Notes: generated from the letters alone by a model not told the origin. A stretch of 64,000 nucleotides of DNA from Caldilineaceae bacterium (GCA_020634815.1 JACKBA010000004.1:124001-188000); one strand, 5' to 3'. Shown: positions 9,324-19,002, numbered from the stretch's first letter. Program-made: numbers and translations.

Positions 9324-9920
9324 CTAGCGGCCGAGCACGTCGTCGATCACGGCGCGGTTGATGGCGCCGGGTCGCACCGAGGCGATGGTGCCGTCCGGGT
9401 CGAGAAAGACGCTCGTCGGCAGGCCGGTGATGTTGTAGCGATCGCTGATCGTACCCGTCGGGTCGATGACCACCGGCACATCCATGCGGAACTGCTCGGC
9501 AAACTTGCTCACATCGCCGGGCGCTTCGCTCACGTTGACAGCCAGCATCACCAGGTCCGGGTAGTCGCGTGCGGCCTGGAGCAACTCGGGCATCTCGGCG
9601 CGGCACGGCGGGCACCACGTCGCCCAGAAGTTGATGAGCACCGGGCGACCCTTCAGGTCGGAAATCGACACGTGGCGCCCATCCGGCAGCAGCAGGCTGA
9701 ACTCCGGCGGGAGGGCTCCCGTCTCCAGCAGTTCCGGCGGGCCGGGGTCGTCGAGCAGACCCTGCGGATAGCCGCGGCCGATCCCGGCAGGGAAGGCGTC
9801 GATGGCGACGCGCTCGGCGCCGTCTGGAAGCTGGCTGCTCTTTGCTTCGCCACTACAGGCGGCCAGGCTGACCACCAGCGCGACGGCCAGCAGGGCAATA
9901 AAGTGAAGTCTCAAGCGCAT
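9324..9920 (-). CDS. TlpA/ResA-like thiol-disulfide oxidoreductase lipoprotein
   Basis: A 198-residue lipoprotein. Lipobox LAAC has the lipidated Cys22 after a hydrophobic signal. The redoxin domain (about 70-198) carries WCPPC with Cys103 and Cys106 and the cis-proline loop GLPTSVFLD. Proteins of this family reduce disulfides outside the membrane, for example in cytochrome c maturation or of secreted proteins. GCGAGG lies eight bases before the ATG at 9920. First gene of a three-gene minus-strand operon. No CcdA or cytochrome-maturation gene is nearby, so the partner is unknown. Confidence 0.9.
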   Translation of the reverse strand: MRLRLHFIALLAVALVVSLAACSGEAKSSQLPDGAERVAIDAFPAGIGRGYPQGLLDDPGPPELLETGALPPEFSLLLPDGRHVSISDLKGRPVLINFWATWCPPCRAEMPELLQAARDYPDLVMLAVNVSEAPGDVSKFAEQFRMDVPVVIDPTGTISDRYNITGLPTSVFLDPDGTIASVRPGAINRAVIDDVLGR

Positions 9921-10098
9921 AAGATTCCTCGCAATTCTCTTTGCTGTGGATCATTATACCGCACGGAGCGCCCGAATCGCCTGACGGATCGCGCCCCGAC
10001 AATCAAACATGGTAGAATCGAACCAAAATCGATCGGGACATGGTCGCCTCCCCGGGCCGGCACAGTCCCGTCCATGCAATGACGCAAGGAGTATTCTC

Positions 10099-11607
10099 AT
10101 GACCGATGGACGCCACGCATGCTACGCGCCGGACGGCCGGGCTGCCGCGGAGGCCGAATTCACCGTCCGTTACCCTGCCTATCTCACCACGCCGGCGGTC
10201 GACGAACTTCGCGCCGCCGACTATGCCCGGCTCGACCGCCTGGGGCATGTCTACCTGGACTATACGGGCGGCGGGCTCTATGCCGAAGGACAGGTGCGCC
10301 GCCATCACGACCTGCTGGCCGAGAATGTCTTCGGCAATCCCCACTCGCAGAATCCGACCTCGCTGGCCATGACCCACCTGGTCGAGCAGGCGCGCGCCTA
10401 TGTGCTCGCCTTCTTCAACGCCGACCCGGACGAGTACACGGTCGTCTTCACCGCCAACGCCAGCGGCGCGCTCAAGCTGGTCGGCGAGTCCTATCCCTTT
10501 ACGCCCGGCAGCCGCTATGCGCTGGCCTATGACAACCACAACTCGGTCAACGGCATCCGCGAGTTTGCCAGGGCGCGCGGCGCAACCGTGCGCTACCTGC
10601 CGGTCGAATTGCCCGACCTGCGCCTGCCCGAATCCAAGGTGCTTGCCGCGCTGGATGATGCTGGCCCCGGCGCCCATCACCTGTTCGCCTATCCTGCCCA
10701 GTCCAATTTCAGCGGCGTGCAGCATCCGCTGGCATGGGTGGAGGCGGCCCACGCGCGCGGCTGGGATGTGCTGCTCGACTGTGCGGCCTTTGCGCCGACC
10801 AACCGCCTCGATCTGCGCCAGGTGCAGCCCGACTTCGTGCCGCTCTCCTTCTACAAGATCTTCGGCTATCCAACCGGTGTCGGCGCGCTCCTGGCGCGGC
10901 GGTCAACGCTGGCCAAACTGCGCCGGCCGTGGTTTGCCGGCGGCACCATCACCATCGCCTCGGTGCAGGGCGACGGCTGGCACTCGCTCATTCCCGGCGA
11001 AGCCGGCTTCGAGGATGGCACGGTCAACTACCTCAACCTGCCCGCCGTGGAGATCGGGCTGCGCCACGTCGCCGCGCTGGGCATCGAAGTCATCCACGCC
11101 CGCGTCGCCGCCCTGACCGCCTGGCTGCTCGATGCCATGAGCGGGCTGCGCCACGCCAATGGCGCGCCGGTCGTGCAGATCTACGGCCCGGTCGAGCCGG
11201 TCGCTCGCGGCGGAACCATCGCCTTCACCGTGCGCGATCCCGGCGGTGTCGACTTCGACTTCCGCCGCGTCGAAGCCGCCGCCGCCGAGCGCAAGATCTC
11301 GCTACGCACCGGCTGTTTCTGCAACCCCGGCGACGGCGAGGTGGCGCACCACGTGCAGCCGCAGGAGATGGCGCACTTCTTCGACGGCCCGGCGCCGGGC
11401 TCCTTCTACGAATTCTACGACCTGCTCCACACCGCCACCGGCAAGACGCCGAGCACGATCCGCGTCTCGCTGGGCATTGCGTCGAACTTTGCCGATGTCT
11501 ACCGCTTCATGGCCTTCCTGGCGACCTTCCGCGACCGCCGCGCCGCCGAACTGCCCTGGGCAGCCGCACCGACGCTGGAAGCCGTCTTGCAGCGCGACGC
11601 CGCGTGA
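10099..11607 (+). CDS. Class V aminotransferase, molybdenum cofactor sulfurase-like
   Basis: A 502-residue PLP enzyme. The ATG at 10099 follows AAGGAG by seven bases; upstream in-frame starts lack such a site. PLP motifs: Asp228 with an aspartate-cysteine-alanine loop, and Lys253 in FYKIFGYPTG, a form characteristic of the NifS-like domain of MoCo sulfurases rather than of IscS or SufS. Cys406 and Cys408 (RTGCFCNPGD) fit the persulfide-carrying cysteine of that group. The family takes sulfur from L-cysteine, leaving alanine, and hands it to an acceptor. Here the C-terminal MOSC domain of eukaryotic MoCo sulfurases is absent. The stop overlaps a possible GTG start of the ligase downstream. It could supply the sulfido ligand of the molybdenum enzyme at 4038-6814, or serve the ligase beside it; both are inferences. 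Confidence 0.85.
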   Translation: MTDGRHACYAPDGRAAAEAEFTVRYPAYLTTPAVDELRAADYARLDRLGHVYLDYTGGGLYAEGQVRRHHDLLAENVFGNPHSQNPTSLAMTHLVEQARAYVLAFFNADPDEYTVVFTANASGALKLVGESYPFTPGSRYALAYDNHNSVNGIREFARARGATVRYLPVELPDLRLPESKVLAALDDAGPGAHHLFAYPAQSNFSGVQHPLAWVEAAHARGWDVLLDCAAFAPTNRLDLRQVQPDFVPLSFYKIFGYPTGVGALLARRSTLAKLRRPWFAGGTITIASVQGDGWHSLIPGEAGFEDGTVNYLNLPAVEIGLRHVAALGIEVIHARVAALTAWLLDAMSGLRHANGAPVVQIYGPVEPVARGGTIAFTVRDPGGVDFDFRRVEAAAAERKISLRTGCFCNPGDGEVAHHVQPQEMAHFFDGPAPGSFYEFYDLLHTATGKTPSTIRVSLGIASNFADVYRFMAFLATFRDRRAAELPWAAAPTLEAVLQRDAA

Positions 11608-11612
11608 TCGCT

Positions 11613-12770
11613 ATGTATATCGAGGTTGGCGGCACTCGCTACAGTGCAGACGAAATTCGTGCCGGCGCCTGGATGGCCGCGCCGGGGCTTAGCGCGAACG
11701 CGCGCGCCGCGCTCGACTTCACACAGGCATGGCTGCGTGGCGACGCGTCCTTCGCGGTGCGCACCTCCGGCTCGACCGGTGACCCGAAGCCCATTCACTT
11801 GACGCGACAGCAGATGGAAGCCAGCGCGCGGGCGACCGGCGCCGCGCTGGGCCTGGCGTCGGGACAGGTCGCGCTCGTCGCCCTGCCCGCCCATTACATC
11901 GCCGGCCGCATGATGCTCGTGCGTGGCTGCGTGCTCGACCTGGAGATGCTGCTCGTCGAGCCGGCGGGTGATCCCTTCGCCGATCTGGCCGAGGGCGCGC
12001 ATATCGACTTTGCCGCCTTCGTCCCGCTTCAGCTTCAGGCACTGCTCGATGTTGCGCTGGTGGCCAGCAGCGACTCCTGCTTTCCGGAGGATACGGCGCG
12101 TGCCTTCCGCTACCGCCGGCTTCTTGACGGCATGCGGGCGATCTTGGTCGGCGGAGGGCCGGTCGGTGCCACGCTCGAGACGCAGATCGCACAGCTTGTC
12201 GCGCCCGTCTACCACACCTACGGCATGACTGAAACTGCAACGCACGTGGCACTGCGTCGCATGAACGGTCCCGACGCCACCGGTCGCTTTGCACCGCTGC
12301 CCGGCGTTGCGATCGGGGCCGACGCGCGCGGCTGCCTGCACGTCACCGGCCCCATGACCGGCGGCGCCATGATCCAGACCAACGACCTCGTCGAGATCCA
12401 TCGCGACGGGAGCTTTGCCTGGCTCGGGCGCTGGGACAACGTCATCAACTCGGGCGGCGTCAAAGTGCAGGTCGAGCAGGTGGAGGCCGCTGCGGCGCAG
12501 GTGGCGGCCGACCAGCCGGAGTTGGGGCTGGCGCGACGTCGATTTTTCGTGGCCGGCCTCCCCGATGAACGGCTTGGCCAGGAAGTCGTCATGCTGGTCG
12601 AAGGGCCGCCGCTGGACGACGATCAGCAATCGCAACTGCTCTGGGCGCTGGGCCAGGAGTTGCCGCGCTACCACGCGCCGCGCCGCCTGCTCTATCTGCC
12701 TGCCTTTGCCGACACCACGACCGGCAAGATCGATCGCCGCCAATCGATGGCCTCGCTTCACCAGGCATAA
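11613..12770 (+). CDS. AMP-dependent acyl ligase, compact MenE-like (o-succinylbenzoate-CoA ligase type)
   Basis: A 385-residue adenylate-forming enzyme, shorter than the usual 450-550 residues but similar in size to the compact MenE of Bacteroidetes. ATP-binding P-loop TSGSTGDPKP begins at residue 51. Other motifs are LPAHYIAGRMMLVRG near 90, YGMTETATHVALR (A5) near 205, and the C-terminal TTTGKIDR with catalytic Lys372. An alternative GTG start at 11604 would overlap the aminotransferase stop (GTGA); either way the two genes are translationally coupled. No other men gene is in the window, so menaquinone synthesis is not established. The substrate may be another carboxylic acid. Confidence 0.82.
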   Translation: MYIEVGGTRYSADEIRAGAWMAAPGLSANARAALDFTQAWLRGDASFAVRTSGSTGDPKPIHLTRQQMEASARATGAALGLASGQVALVALPAHYIAGRMMLVRGCVLDLEMLLVEPAGDPFADLAEGAHIDFAAFVPLQLQALLDVALVASSDSCFPEDTARAFRYRRLLDGMRAILVGGGPVGATLETQIAQLVAPVYHTYGMTETATHVALRRMNGPDATGRFAPLPGVAIGADARGCLHVTGPMTGGAMIQTNDLVEIHRDGSFAWLGRWDNVINSGGVKVQVEQVEAAAAQVAADQPELGLARRRFFVAGLPDERLGQEVVMLVEGPPLDDDQQSQLLWALGQELPRYHAPRRLLYLPAFADTTTGKIDRRQSMASLHQA

Positions 12771-12890
12771 ACCAAGCCCTCCGCCGAAAGTCGTTTCGAT
12801 CCGACGTCGTAAGGTGCTACAATGACCGTCATAGACACCTATCCACGACCTCGTCTGACGACATTCGCATCCGCGGAAGGAGCAAGTCAC

Positions 12891-13787
12891 ATGCGAACTC
12901 ATTCTCTGCGAATCTTTGCGCCGATCCTCTCGGTTCTGACCCTGCTGGTCACGGCTGCACCCGCTGCGGCCGCCACGCTACAGCAGGCCGCTACCCGGCG
13001 CGTGACGCCGCCCTGGGTCTGGCTGCTGCTCTTGCTGGCCATCGTTCTGCTGGTCTGGTGGCTGTGGAACAGCTCGCGGCAGAAGGCTGAGCACAAGCAT
13101 AGCGCCGCGGCCCAGCCCAAGCTCCCCGAAAGTTTGGGCGAAGCCATCACGCAGGCGCCGGCCGGCGGTGAGCGTGCAGGCGCCGCGCCCGCCGCCGCAA
13201 AGCCCGCCGTTGCCCCTGCCCAGCCCAAACCGGCGCCCGCGGCTGCCGTCGAACCGCCGGCCGCGGCGCCGGCGCCAGAGCCGCCTGCTGAAAAGCCCTC
13301 GAGCGCAAAGACGGAACCGGAACCAGCCCCGGAGAAGCCGGCGCCGAAAGAGGAAGAACGTACGCAGGTGAATCCCACCGAGGCCGATGCGGAAAAGCCG
13401 CAGGCGACGGCCGAGCCCGTTGTGGCGCAACGGAGCGCGCCGGCCGTGGATGCGCTGGCCGCGTCCGTGGCGGCTGCCCCTGCCCCTGCCGAGGAAGAGC
13501 CGGCCGCCAAGCCCAAGCGCGCCAAGTCCTCCAAGAAAGGCGGCGACGATCTGACCGTCGTCGAGGGCATCGGCCCCAAGATCTCCGCAGTGCTCCAGCA
13601 GGCGGGTATCGACTCCTACACCGCCCTGGCCGCCGCATCTGTCGACGACCTGCGCAAGCTCCTTGCCGACAACAACCTGCGCTTTGCCGACCCGTCCACG
13701 TGGCCCGAACAGGCCGCGCTTGCCGGCACGGATCCCGACAAGTTGGCCGAACTCCAGGCCAAACTCAAGGGCGGACGGCGCCAGTAG
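12891..13787 (+). CDS. Membrane-tethered helix-hairpin-helix protein
   Basis: A 298-residue protein. GGAAGGAG lies eight bases before the ATG at 12891, which is preferred to the ATG at 12822; a TACAAT box at 12818-12823 suggests transcription starts just after 12822. Layout: signal-peptide-like segment (1-28), one membrane helix (42-60), a basic cytoplasmic edge (SSRQKAEHKH), a long Pro/Ala/Glu linker (about 75-210) with a KPKRAKSSKK patch, then a helix-hairpin-helix domain (about 217-260, VVEGIGPKISAVLQQAG). HHH domains usually bind DNA or mediate protein contacts. Topology predicts that this one is cytoplasmic, held to the membrane by a flexible tether. Similar HHH tails occur on many uncharacterised bacterial proteins. 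Confidence 0.75.
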   Translation: MRTHSLRIFAPILSVLTLLVTAAPAAAATLQQAATRRVTPPWVWLLLLLAIVLLVWWLWNSSRQKAEHKHSAAAQPKLPESLGEAITQAPAGGERAGAAPAAAKPAVAPAQPKPAPAAAVEPPAAAPAPEPPAEKPSSAKTEPEPAPEKPAPKEEERTQVNPTEADAEKPQATAEPVVAQRSAPAVDALAASVAAAPAPAEEEPAAKPKRAKSSKKGGDDLTVVEGIGPKISAVLQQAGIDSYTALAAASVDDLRKLLADNNLRFADPSTWPEQAALAGTDPDKLAELQAKLKGGRRQ

Positions 13788-13808
13788 CGCCGCGGTTGTC
13801 GGTGCTGC

Positions 13809-16301
13809 TCATGGCAGCCGGCTGACAGCCGGCAGGTAGAGACGCAATGGATCCGGCTCGGGCGGCGTGGCGTCGACAAAGCGCGTGTTGGATGGCGCAC
13901 CGTTCACAAAGATAGTAGCCAGAACCGGCCCTGCTTGCAGGGCCGGTTCTGTGTCTGCCGCGGCCGATGTCATGCCCTCGTCCGTTACCGGTGTGCCGCC
14001 ATCCTGCCCGGCCCAGAAGAGTCGCCCGCTGTCCAGGTGGCGCAGCAGCAACAGCGGGCCATTGCTCTCCGAACTGTTCGTCGTGCCGGATGAGGCGGTC
14101 GCCGCCGGCCGCCAGCCGCTGCCCGCGGCGACGACGCGCTCCTGGCTGTCAAAGCCGGCCGCCGTCAGCGCGGGGCGATCCGTCACGTCACTCTGCGCGT
14201 CGAAGCGCTCGCACGACGCCAGCACGTCAATCCCCTGTTGGCCGCCGCAGAGCAGCAGCCCGCCGTCCAGGAGCAACGCAATGGCCTGCCGGGTGCGCCC
14301 GCCAGAGGCCGGCCCCGCCCCTGCTGCCCATTGGTTCTCCACCGGTCGATAGCGTTCGCTCGTCGTTGCCTCGCCCAGCCCCGTCTCCCCGCCCAGCACC
14401 AGCGCGTCGCCTGAAGGCAGCACGACCGCGGCGTGGTTGAGGCGCGGTCCGGTCATGGACGCGGCGGGCGTCCACGTATTCGACACTGGATCGTAGATCT
14501 CGGCGCTCGCATGGATGACGAAGTTGACGTCGACGGGGTCGAGACCACCCGTCACCAGGACGCGGCCGTCGGCCAGCAAGGTGGCGGCATGGCGCGTGCG
14601 CAGGGCGGACATGGCGCCGGTGGGCGTCCACTGGTTCAGCGCGGGGTCGTAGATTTCCGCCGCGTTGGTCAGTGTCACGCCCAGCGCGCTGCTGCCGGCG
14701 ACCAGGATGCGCCCGTCGCGCAGGAGGGTGGCCGTGTGCCCGCTGCGTGCCAGCGCCGGCGCGGCCACAGCGGACCAGCTTCCCGTGACCGGGTTGTAGC
14801 GTTCTGCACTGGCGGCTGAGGATCCGGCGTGTGCGCCGGCCGCACCGGCGCCGCCCTCACCGCCCACGACGAGCACCGAGCCGTCGGCCAGCAGCGTCGC
14901 CGTGTGGAGCCGGCGCGCCGTGCCCATGGCATTGGCGGCGCCCCACACACCGGCGCCGGGCTGGTAGCGCTCGGCCGAAGCGAGCGTGGCCGCGCCTGCC
15001 TGGCCGCCCGTGACTAGCACCGAGCCGTCGGCCAGGAGCGTGGCCGTGTGGTCATAGCGAGCCTGGTTGAGATCGCCCGTCGCCTGCCACGTGCCCGTCG
15101 CGGGCAGCAGCCGCTCGGCCGCGGCCAACGTATCTGGCGCCAGCGCGCCGCCGGCGACAAGCACGCTGCCATCGCGCAGGAGGGTGGCGGTGTGTGCCGT
15201 GCGGGCGAGCGTCATGGCCGGGGGCGGCGTCCCCCACGCGCCGGTGAAGAGAGCGACGCGTTCGCTTTCGTCGCCCGCCGCAGTGCCACCCACCAGCATG
15301 ACCGCGCCGCCGGGCAGGAGGGTTGCCGTGTGGCCGCGGCGCGCACTGCCCAGCGCTGGTCCTGCGACCCACGCACCGGCATCCGCCGCCAGCACTTCGC
15401 TGGAATCCAGCGGCGCCGCGCCTTCGCCACCCGTGACCAGCACGCGCCCGTCCGGTAGCAGCGTCGCCGTATGGCCGCCGCGCGCCGCCGCCAGCGCCGG
15501 CCCTGCCACGCTGCCCACGCCCGGCGTGACCAGTTCCGTGCTCGCCAGCGCACCGCTGTCCGCCCCGCCCGCGATGAGAATGCGGCCATCGGCGCGCAGG
15601 GTTGCGGTGTGGCCGGCGCGTGCCGCCTGCATGCTGTAGCTTGCCAGCGTCCAGCTCGCTGTGACCGGGTCAAAGATCTCGATGCGGGTAATTGCCTGCC
15701 CGCCGCTGACACCGCCGGCAACGAGCACGCGCCCGTCGGCCAGCAAGGTGGCCGTGTGGCCGGCGCGGGCAAGCTTGAGGCTGCCCGCTGTCTGCCATTG
15801 ATTGACCTCAGGATCGTAGATTTGCGTGCTGGCAACGGGCGCACTCCCACCCAATTCGCCGCCCGCCACGAGGACGCGGCCATCGCGCAGCAGTGTCGCC
15901 GTGTGGCGGGCGCGCCCGCTCAGCGTCGGGCCGGCCTGCCATTGCCCGTTCGTGGGGTCGAACAACTCGGCGGAATTCAGCGCGTTGTCGAGCGCGTCAT
16001 AGCCGCCGGCGACCAGCACGCGGCCGTCGGTCAGGAGCGTGGCCGTGTGCTGGCGCCGCGCCGTGGAGAGGGGCGGGCCATCCACCGCCTTGGCAGCGCC
16101 GAGGGTTAGCAGGCGCGTCGTGGCGCCATCGCCGCCGGCGATAAGCAACCGTCCGTCGCGCAACAGGGTGGCGGTGTGGCCGCTGCGCGTAGCCGCTGCC
16201 GCGTGCAGTTGCCCGGCGCGTGCCGGAACGGCGCTGCCCGCAATGAGCAGGACGGCGCCTAGCAGCAAGGACAACAGGCGAAACGGCACGGAGGTGTTCA
16301 T
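13809..16301 (-). CDS. Secreted Kelch-repeat beta-propeller protein with C-terminal LYLP tag
   Basis: An 830-residue protein with a signal peptide (1-29, ending ARA). About 14 repeats follow the pattern [16 protein letters not shown] at roughly 45-60-residue spacing, the Kelch fold, enough for two seven-bladed propellers. The last repeats are degenerate. The C-terminus is [11 protein letters not shown], close to the endings of two other secreted proteins in this window. The start at 16301 has AGGGAG seven bases upstream; an ATG at 16316 is also in frame. Last gene of a four-gene minus-strand operon, 17 bases after the RNA methyltransferase gene. Probably extracellular; ligand unknown. Convergent with the HHH gene, only 21 bases away. 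Confidence 0.88.
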   Translation of the reverse strand: MNTSVPFRLLSLLLGAVLLIAGSAVPARAGQLHAAAATRSGHTATLLRDGRLLIAGGDGATTRLLTLGAAKAVDGPPLSTARRQHTATLLTDGRVLVAGGYDALDNALNSAELFDPTNGQWQAGPTLSGRARHTATLLRDGRVLVAGGELGGSAPVASTQIYDPEVNQWQTAGSLKLARAGHTATLLADGRVLVAGGVSGGQAITRIEIFDPVTASWTLASYSMQAARAGHTATLRADGRILIAGGADSGALASTELVTPGVGSVAGPALAAARGGHTATLLPDGRVLVTGGEGAAPLDSSEVLAADAGAWVAGPALGSARRGHTATLLPGGAVMLVGGTAAGDESERVALFTGAWGTPPPAMTLARTAHTATLLRDGSVLVAGGALAPDTLAAAERLLPATGTWQATGDLNQARYDHTATLLADGSVLVTGGQAGAATLASAERYQPGAGVWGAANAMGTARRLHTATLLADGSVLVVGGEGGAGAAGAHAGSSAASAERYNPVTGSWSAVAAPALARSGHTATLLRDGRILVAGSSALGVTLTNAAEIYDPALNQWTPTGAMSALRTRHAATLLADGRVLVTGGLDPVDVNFVIHASAEIYDPVSNTWTPAASMTGPRLNHAAVVLPSGDALVLGGETGLGEATTSERYRPVENQWAAGAGPASGGRTRQAIALLLDGGLLLCGGQQGIDVLASCERFDAQSDVTDRPALTAAGFDSQERVVAAGSGWRPAATASSGTTNSSESNGPLLLLRHLDSGRLFWAGQDGGTPVTDEGMTSAAADTEPALQAGPVLATIFVNGAPSNTRFVDATPPEPDPLRLYLPAVSRLP
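13921..13950. repeat. Perfect 30-bp palindrome inside the Kelch gene
   Basis: AGAACCGGCCCTGC, two bases, then its exact complement. It lies within the coding sequence about 110 bases before the stop and encodes [11 protein letters not shown] on the minus strand. No T-run follows on either side, so a simple terminator is unlikely. Confidence 0.75.
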
Positions 16302-16318
16302 GGTGGCTCCCTTCATGG

Positions 16319-16969
16319 CTATTCGGGCGCGCCATCGCGTGCTGCGTCCCAACGCCGGCGCAGCACGACGGCGGCGATGCCGAAAGCGGTGGCGACATTG
16401 AGCGAGCGTTTGCGGCCGAACATGGGGATTGTGACCGATTGTTCGCATAGCGAAAATAAGTCCGGGTCGATGCCAGTCACTTCGTTGCCGGCAACCAGCA
16501 CGAGGGGCGTAGGCGGCGGGTCGGGCGCAAAGAGTGGGGCAGCGTCTGCTGCCGTTTCCAGCGCCCACAGGTGAGCGCCTGTGGCGACGAGGTGGTGCGC
16601 CAACTCTACGGCGTTGCGGTGATGGCTCCACGAAATCGCCGCTTCGGCGCCGAGCGCGGTCTTGGCGAGCTTGCGATTGGCCGGCGTCGGCGTGAAACCG
16701 CACAGGTAGAGGTGATCGAAACCTGCGCCGTCCGCGCTACGGAAGATCGAACCGACGTTGAAGAGGCTGCGCACGTTGTCCAGCAGGGCGGCGATTGGCG
16801 CGGCGGCAGCGGGCGGCTCATCCGCTTCGGCCGGCGCCGCCAGCGTGTGCACGACCGCCGCCGGGCTGCCACACCACGGGCAGCGTGCGGCGTCGCGGTC
16901 CGCGGCCGGGGCGGGATAGCGGGCGCGGCAGGTCGGGTCGCTGCACGCGCGGATGACGTAGTCGGCCAT
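16319..16969 (-). CDS. SpoU/TrmH-family RNA 2'-O-methyltransferase with N-terminal zinc ribbon
   Basis: A 216-residue protein. N-terminus with four spaced cysteines (C9, C14 and the pair CPWC near 31-34), a likely zinc ribbon. Then the SPOUT fold with its three motifs: [19 protein letters not shown] near 64-82, [10 protein letters not shown] near 155, and [18 protein letters not shown] near 176-193, which forms the knotted SAM site. It methylates a ribose 2'-OH in tRNA or rRNA; the target cannot be told from sequence. It lies nine bases after the HD gene and 17 before the Kelch gene in the same operon, an unusual mix of RNA modification and secreted proteins. Confidence 0.88.
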   Translation of the reverse strand: MADYVIRACSDPTCRARYPAPAADRDAARCPWCGSPAAVVHTLAAPAEADEPPAAAAPIAALLDNVRSLFNVGSIFRSADGAGFDHLYLCGFTPTPANRKLAKTALGAEAAISWSHHRNAVELAHHLVATGAHLWALETAADAAPLFAPDPPPTPLVLVAGNEVTGIDPDLFSLCEQSVTIPMFGRKRSLNVATAFGIAAVVLRRRWDAARDGAPE

Positions 16970-16978
16970 GGCTGCGGG

Positions 16979-17569
16979 TCAGGAGGCGATCAGCCCGCGC
17001 TCGGCGGCATCCTCGAGCATGGCGGCGACATATTGCCAGAGCGTGTCCGACCCGTCGCCGATGGGCTGTAGCCGGCGCGTCACCGCCGCATAGTCGACGC
17101 CGTTGGCGCGCCAGGTGCCGCCGCCGTTGGCGTAGTTTTGCAGCGCGGGCATGAGGCGATCCATGGCATTGGCGAAGCGCGCCTCAGGCGTCATGCGGGC
17201 GTCGAACTCCTCCCACAGCGCCCGGATTTCGTCGCGTTGGTCGGCGGGCAGCAGGCCAAAGATGCGCTCGGCCGCGGCCTGCTCGCGCGCCTCCTTGTCC
17301 TGGTTGGCCTGCACGTCGTAGGCAAAGGTGTCGCCGGCGTCGATTTCGACGATGTCGTGGACGAGGAGCATCTTCAGCACGTGCAGGGCGTCGACGGGCT
17401 CGTTGGCATGTTCGGCCAGGATCATGGCCATGACGGCCAGGTGCCACGAGTGCTCGGCGCTGTTCTCGCGCCGGTCGCCGCCCACCAGGCTGGTGCGGCG
17501 CAAGATGCGTTTCAGGCGGTCGATTTCGAGCAGAAAGGCTAGCTGGGCTTGCAGGCGGTCAGCGCTCAT
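16979..17569 (-). CDS. HD-domain phosphohydrolase (YfbR/HDDC2-like)
   Basis: A 196-residue protein with the HD metal site: H in ENSAEHSWH near 38-41, the HD pair in [13 protein letters not shown] near 70, and a later Asp in NAMDRLMP. Length and motif order match the YfbR/HDDC2 group of 5'-deoxynucleotidases, which remove phosphate from deoxynucleoside monophosphates. The substrate is inferred from the family. The ATG at 17569 lies inside the last codons of the protease gene (11-base overlap), with AAAGAG upstream, so it is coupled to that gene. Confidence 0.87.
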   Translation of the reverse strand: MSADRLQAQLAFLLEIDRLKRILRRTSLVGGDRRENSAEHSWHLAVMAMILAEHANEPVDALHVLKMLLVHDIVEIDAGDTFAYDVQANQDKEAREQAAAERIFGLLPADQRDEIRALWEEFDARMTPEARFANAMDRLMPALQNYANGGGTWRANGVDYAAVTRRLQPIGDGSDTLWQYVAAMLEDAAERGLIAS

Positions 17570-18959
17570 CCGGTTCTCTTTCGATGGTGAGGAGGTAGCC
17601 GCCGACGTCGATCCCGACGGAGTCCTCGGCAATGATCAGGTAGGTTCCGTCGCGGCGGGGCGTGTGAACGATGACGGCATCGGTGCCAAAGGGGCCGCCG
17701 CCACTGTCATCATCGCGCGCCGTCACATTGCCGGAAAGTGGGGTGCCGTCCAGGCGCAGATAGGCATCGACGAGGGTGCTGGTCATGGTCAGCGTCACCG
17801 TCTGCCCGCCGCGCAGGTCGATCTCAAAGACGTCGATGTCGCCGGGGTAGTCCATGGCACCCGTGAGCGCGGTGGCGGTCGAGACGACGCGCCGACCGTC
17901 GTCCGGGTCATCGAAGGGTGCAAGGCGCTGTGTCGAGCCGACGTCGATCCGGTCCGGCGTATCGTAGGCCGGCGCTGCCACCAGGAAATAGGGTGCGCTG
18001 CTCTCGACGGTGAAGGTGCCCGCTTCCTCCCCGTCGAGCGTGTCGTCGAGATAGAGTGGGTACTCGCCGAACAGGTTCGTGACGAAGAGCAGCGCGTCGC
18101 CGTCACTGTCGGCGTTGACGTCCACGTCACCCTGGGCGATGGGTGGCAGGATCACGTACATGCGTTGATCCCAGAAGTGCGCCGGTTCGAAGCGCTGATT
18201 GCGACTGCTGCCGCGCGGTGGAAATTGGCGCATCGCGGGTCCGGGCGTCTCATCGTCGTCCGTCAACGCAGCGATGTGCTCGGCCAGGTCGGCGGCGGAG
18301 GCTGCCACCGCGAAGCTTTCGCCGAGCGACATGCCGGAGATGCCGATGACGCTGCCGTCGGGTGCGACGAGCATGCCGCCGCTCTGCCCGCCGGCCACGG
18401 CCGCGTCGGTCTGGAAGTAGGTGATGTCAAGTGCGTCCCACGTGCGCATGCGCGAGATGAGCCCGCGGGCGATGGCCGGCTGCGGAATGTGTTCGCCCTC
18501 CGCCGGGTAGCCGAGGAGGAAGACATTGGTGCCGATTGGCAGTCGCTCGCCGTCGGCAAGCGGTGCGGGCGGCAGGTCGGTGTCGATGGGGCCGAGAATT
18601 GCCAGGTCGAGCAGGAAGTCGCTGGCGGCGACCGGCGTGTCGTCGAAGACCTGGCCGTCACTCGTGACGACCCGCGCGCCGGTAAAAGGCCACACCACGT
18701 GCGCGTTTGTGGCGACATAGCCGCCAGGCAGGAGCAGGCCGCTGCCCGTGCTGCTCTCGGTGACGATGTAGGCGGCCGACGGCGCAAGTTGCTGGTAGAT
18801 CGCCACAGGGCTCAGGATCGTGGTGGGCGAGACGGGAGGCAGCGTGCCGGACGCCGCCCGTTCCTGCGCGGCCAGGTCGTGCGGCATGGCCGCCAGCAGC
18901 GCCAGGCAGAGCAGCATGATGATTCGGGTGCCCATGAACAGGTGCTTGATGCGGAACAT
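17559..18959 (-). CDS. Secreted trypsin-like serine protease with C-terminal PPC-like domain
   Basis: A 466-residue protein with a signal peptide (about 1-31, ending LAAQ). The S1-type catalytic triad is His87 (ATNAHVV), Asp118 (LLDLAILG) and Ser193 ([10 protein letters not shown]). A region of about 130 unassigned residues is followed by a pre-peptidase C-terminal-like beta-sandwich (about 355-462: [19 protein letters not shown] ... DAYLRL). Members of this S1C-like group act outside the membrane in protein quality control or processing. First gene of a four-gene minus-strand operon and divergent from pyrC. Ribosome site weak (AGGCGG). Confidence 0.87.
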   Translation of the reverse strand: MFRIKHLFMGTRIIMLLCLALLAAMPHDLAAQERAASGTLPPVSPTTILSPVAIYQQLAPSAAYIVTESSTGSGLLLPGGYVATNAHVVWPFTGARVVTSDGQVFDDTPVAASDFLLDLAILGPIDTDLPPAPLADGERLPIGTNVFLLGYPAEGEHIPQPAIARGLISRMRTWDALDITYFQTDAAVAGGQSGGMLVAPDGSVIGISGMSLGESFAVAASAADLAEHIAALTDDDETPGPAMRQFPPRGSSRNQRFEPAHFWDQRMYVILPPIAQGDVDVNADSDGDALLFVTNLFGEYPLYLDDTLDGEEAGTFTVESSAPYFLVAAPAYDTPDRIDVGSTQRLAPFDDPDDGRRVVSTATALTGAMDYPGDIDVFEIDLRGGQTVTLTMTSTLVDAYLRLDGTPLSGNVTARDDDSGGGPFGTDAVIVHTPRRDGTYLIIAEDSVGIDVGGYLLTIEREPDER

Positions 18960-18979
18960 ACCGCCTATTCTACCATCAG

Positions 18980-19002
18980 CCGGCCGTGGCTCCCACGGCC
19001 GG
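18980..19002. other. GC-rich hairpin in the divergent protease-pyrC gap
   Basis: CCGGCCGTGG, loop CTC, CCACGGCCGG: a perfect 10-bp stem midway between the protease start (18959) and pyrC (19121). A possible pyrC promoter (TTGGGC 19052-19057, 18 bases, TAAAAT 19076-19081) lies after it, so the hairpin is upstream of that RNA. Role unknown. Confidence 0.55.

Noticed and set aside
10734..11612. N-terminal extension of the MenE-like gene to 10734
   Set aside because: The added 290 residues are Arg/Pro/Ala-rich out-of-frame reading of the aminotransferase gene; a family-like start lies at 11613 or 11604.
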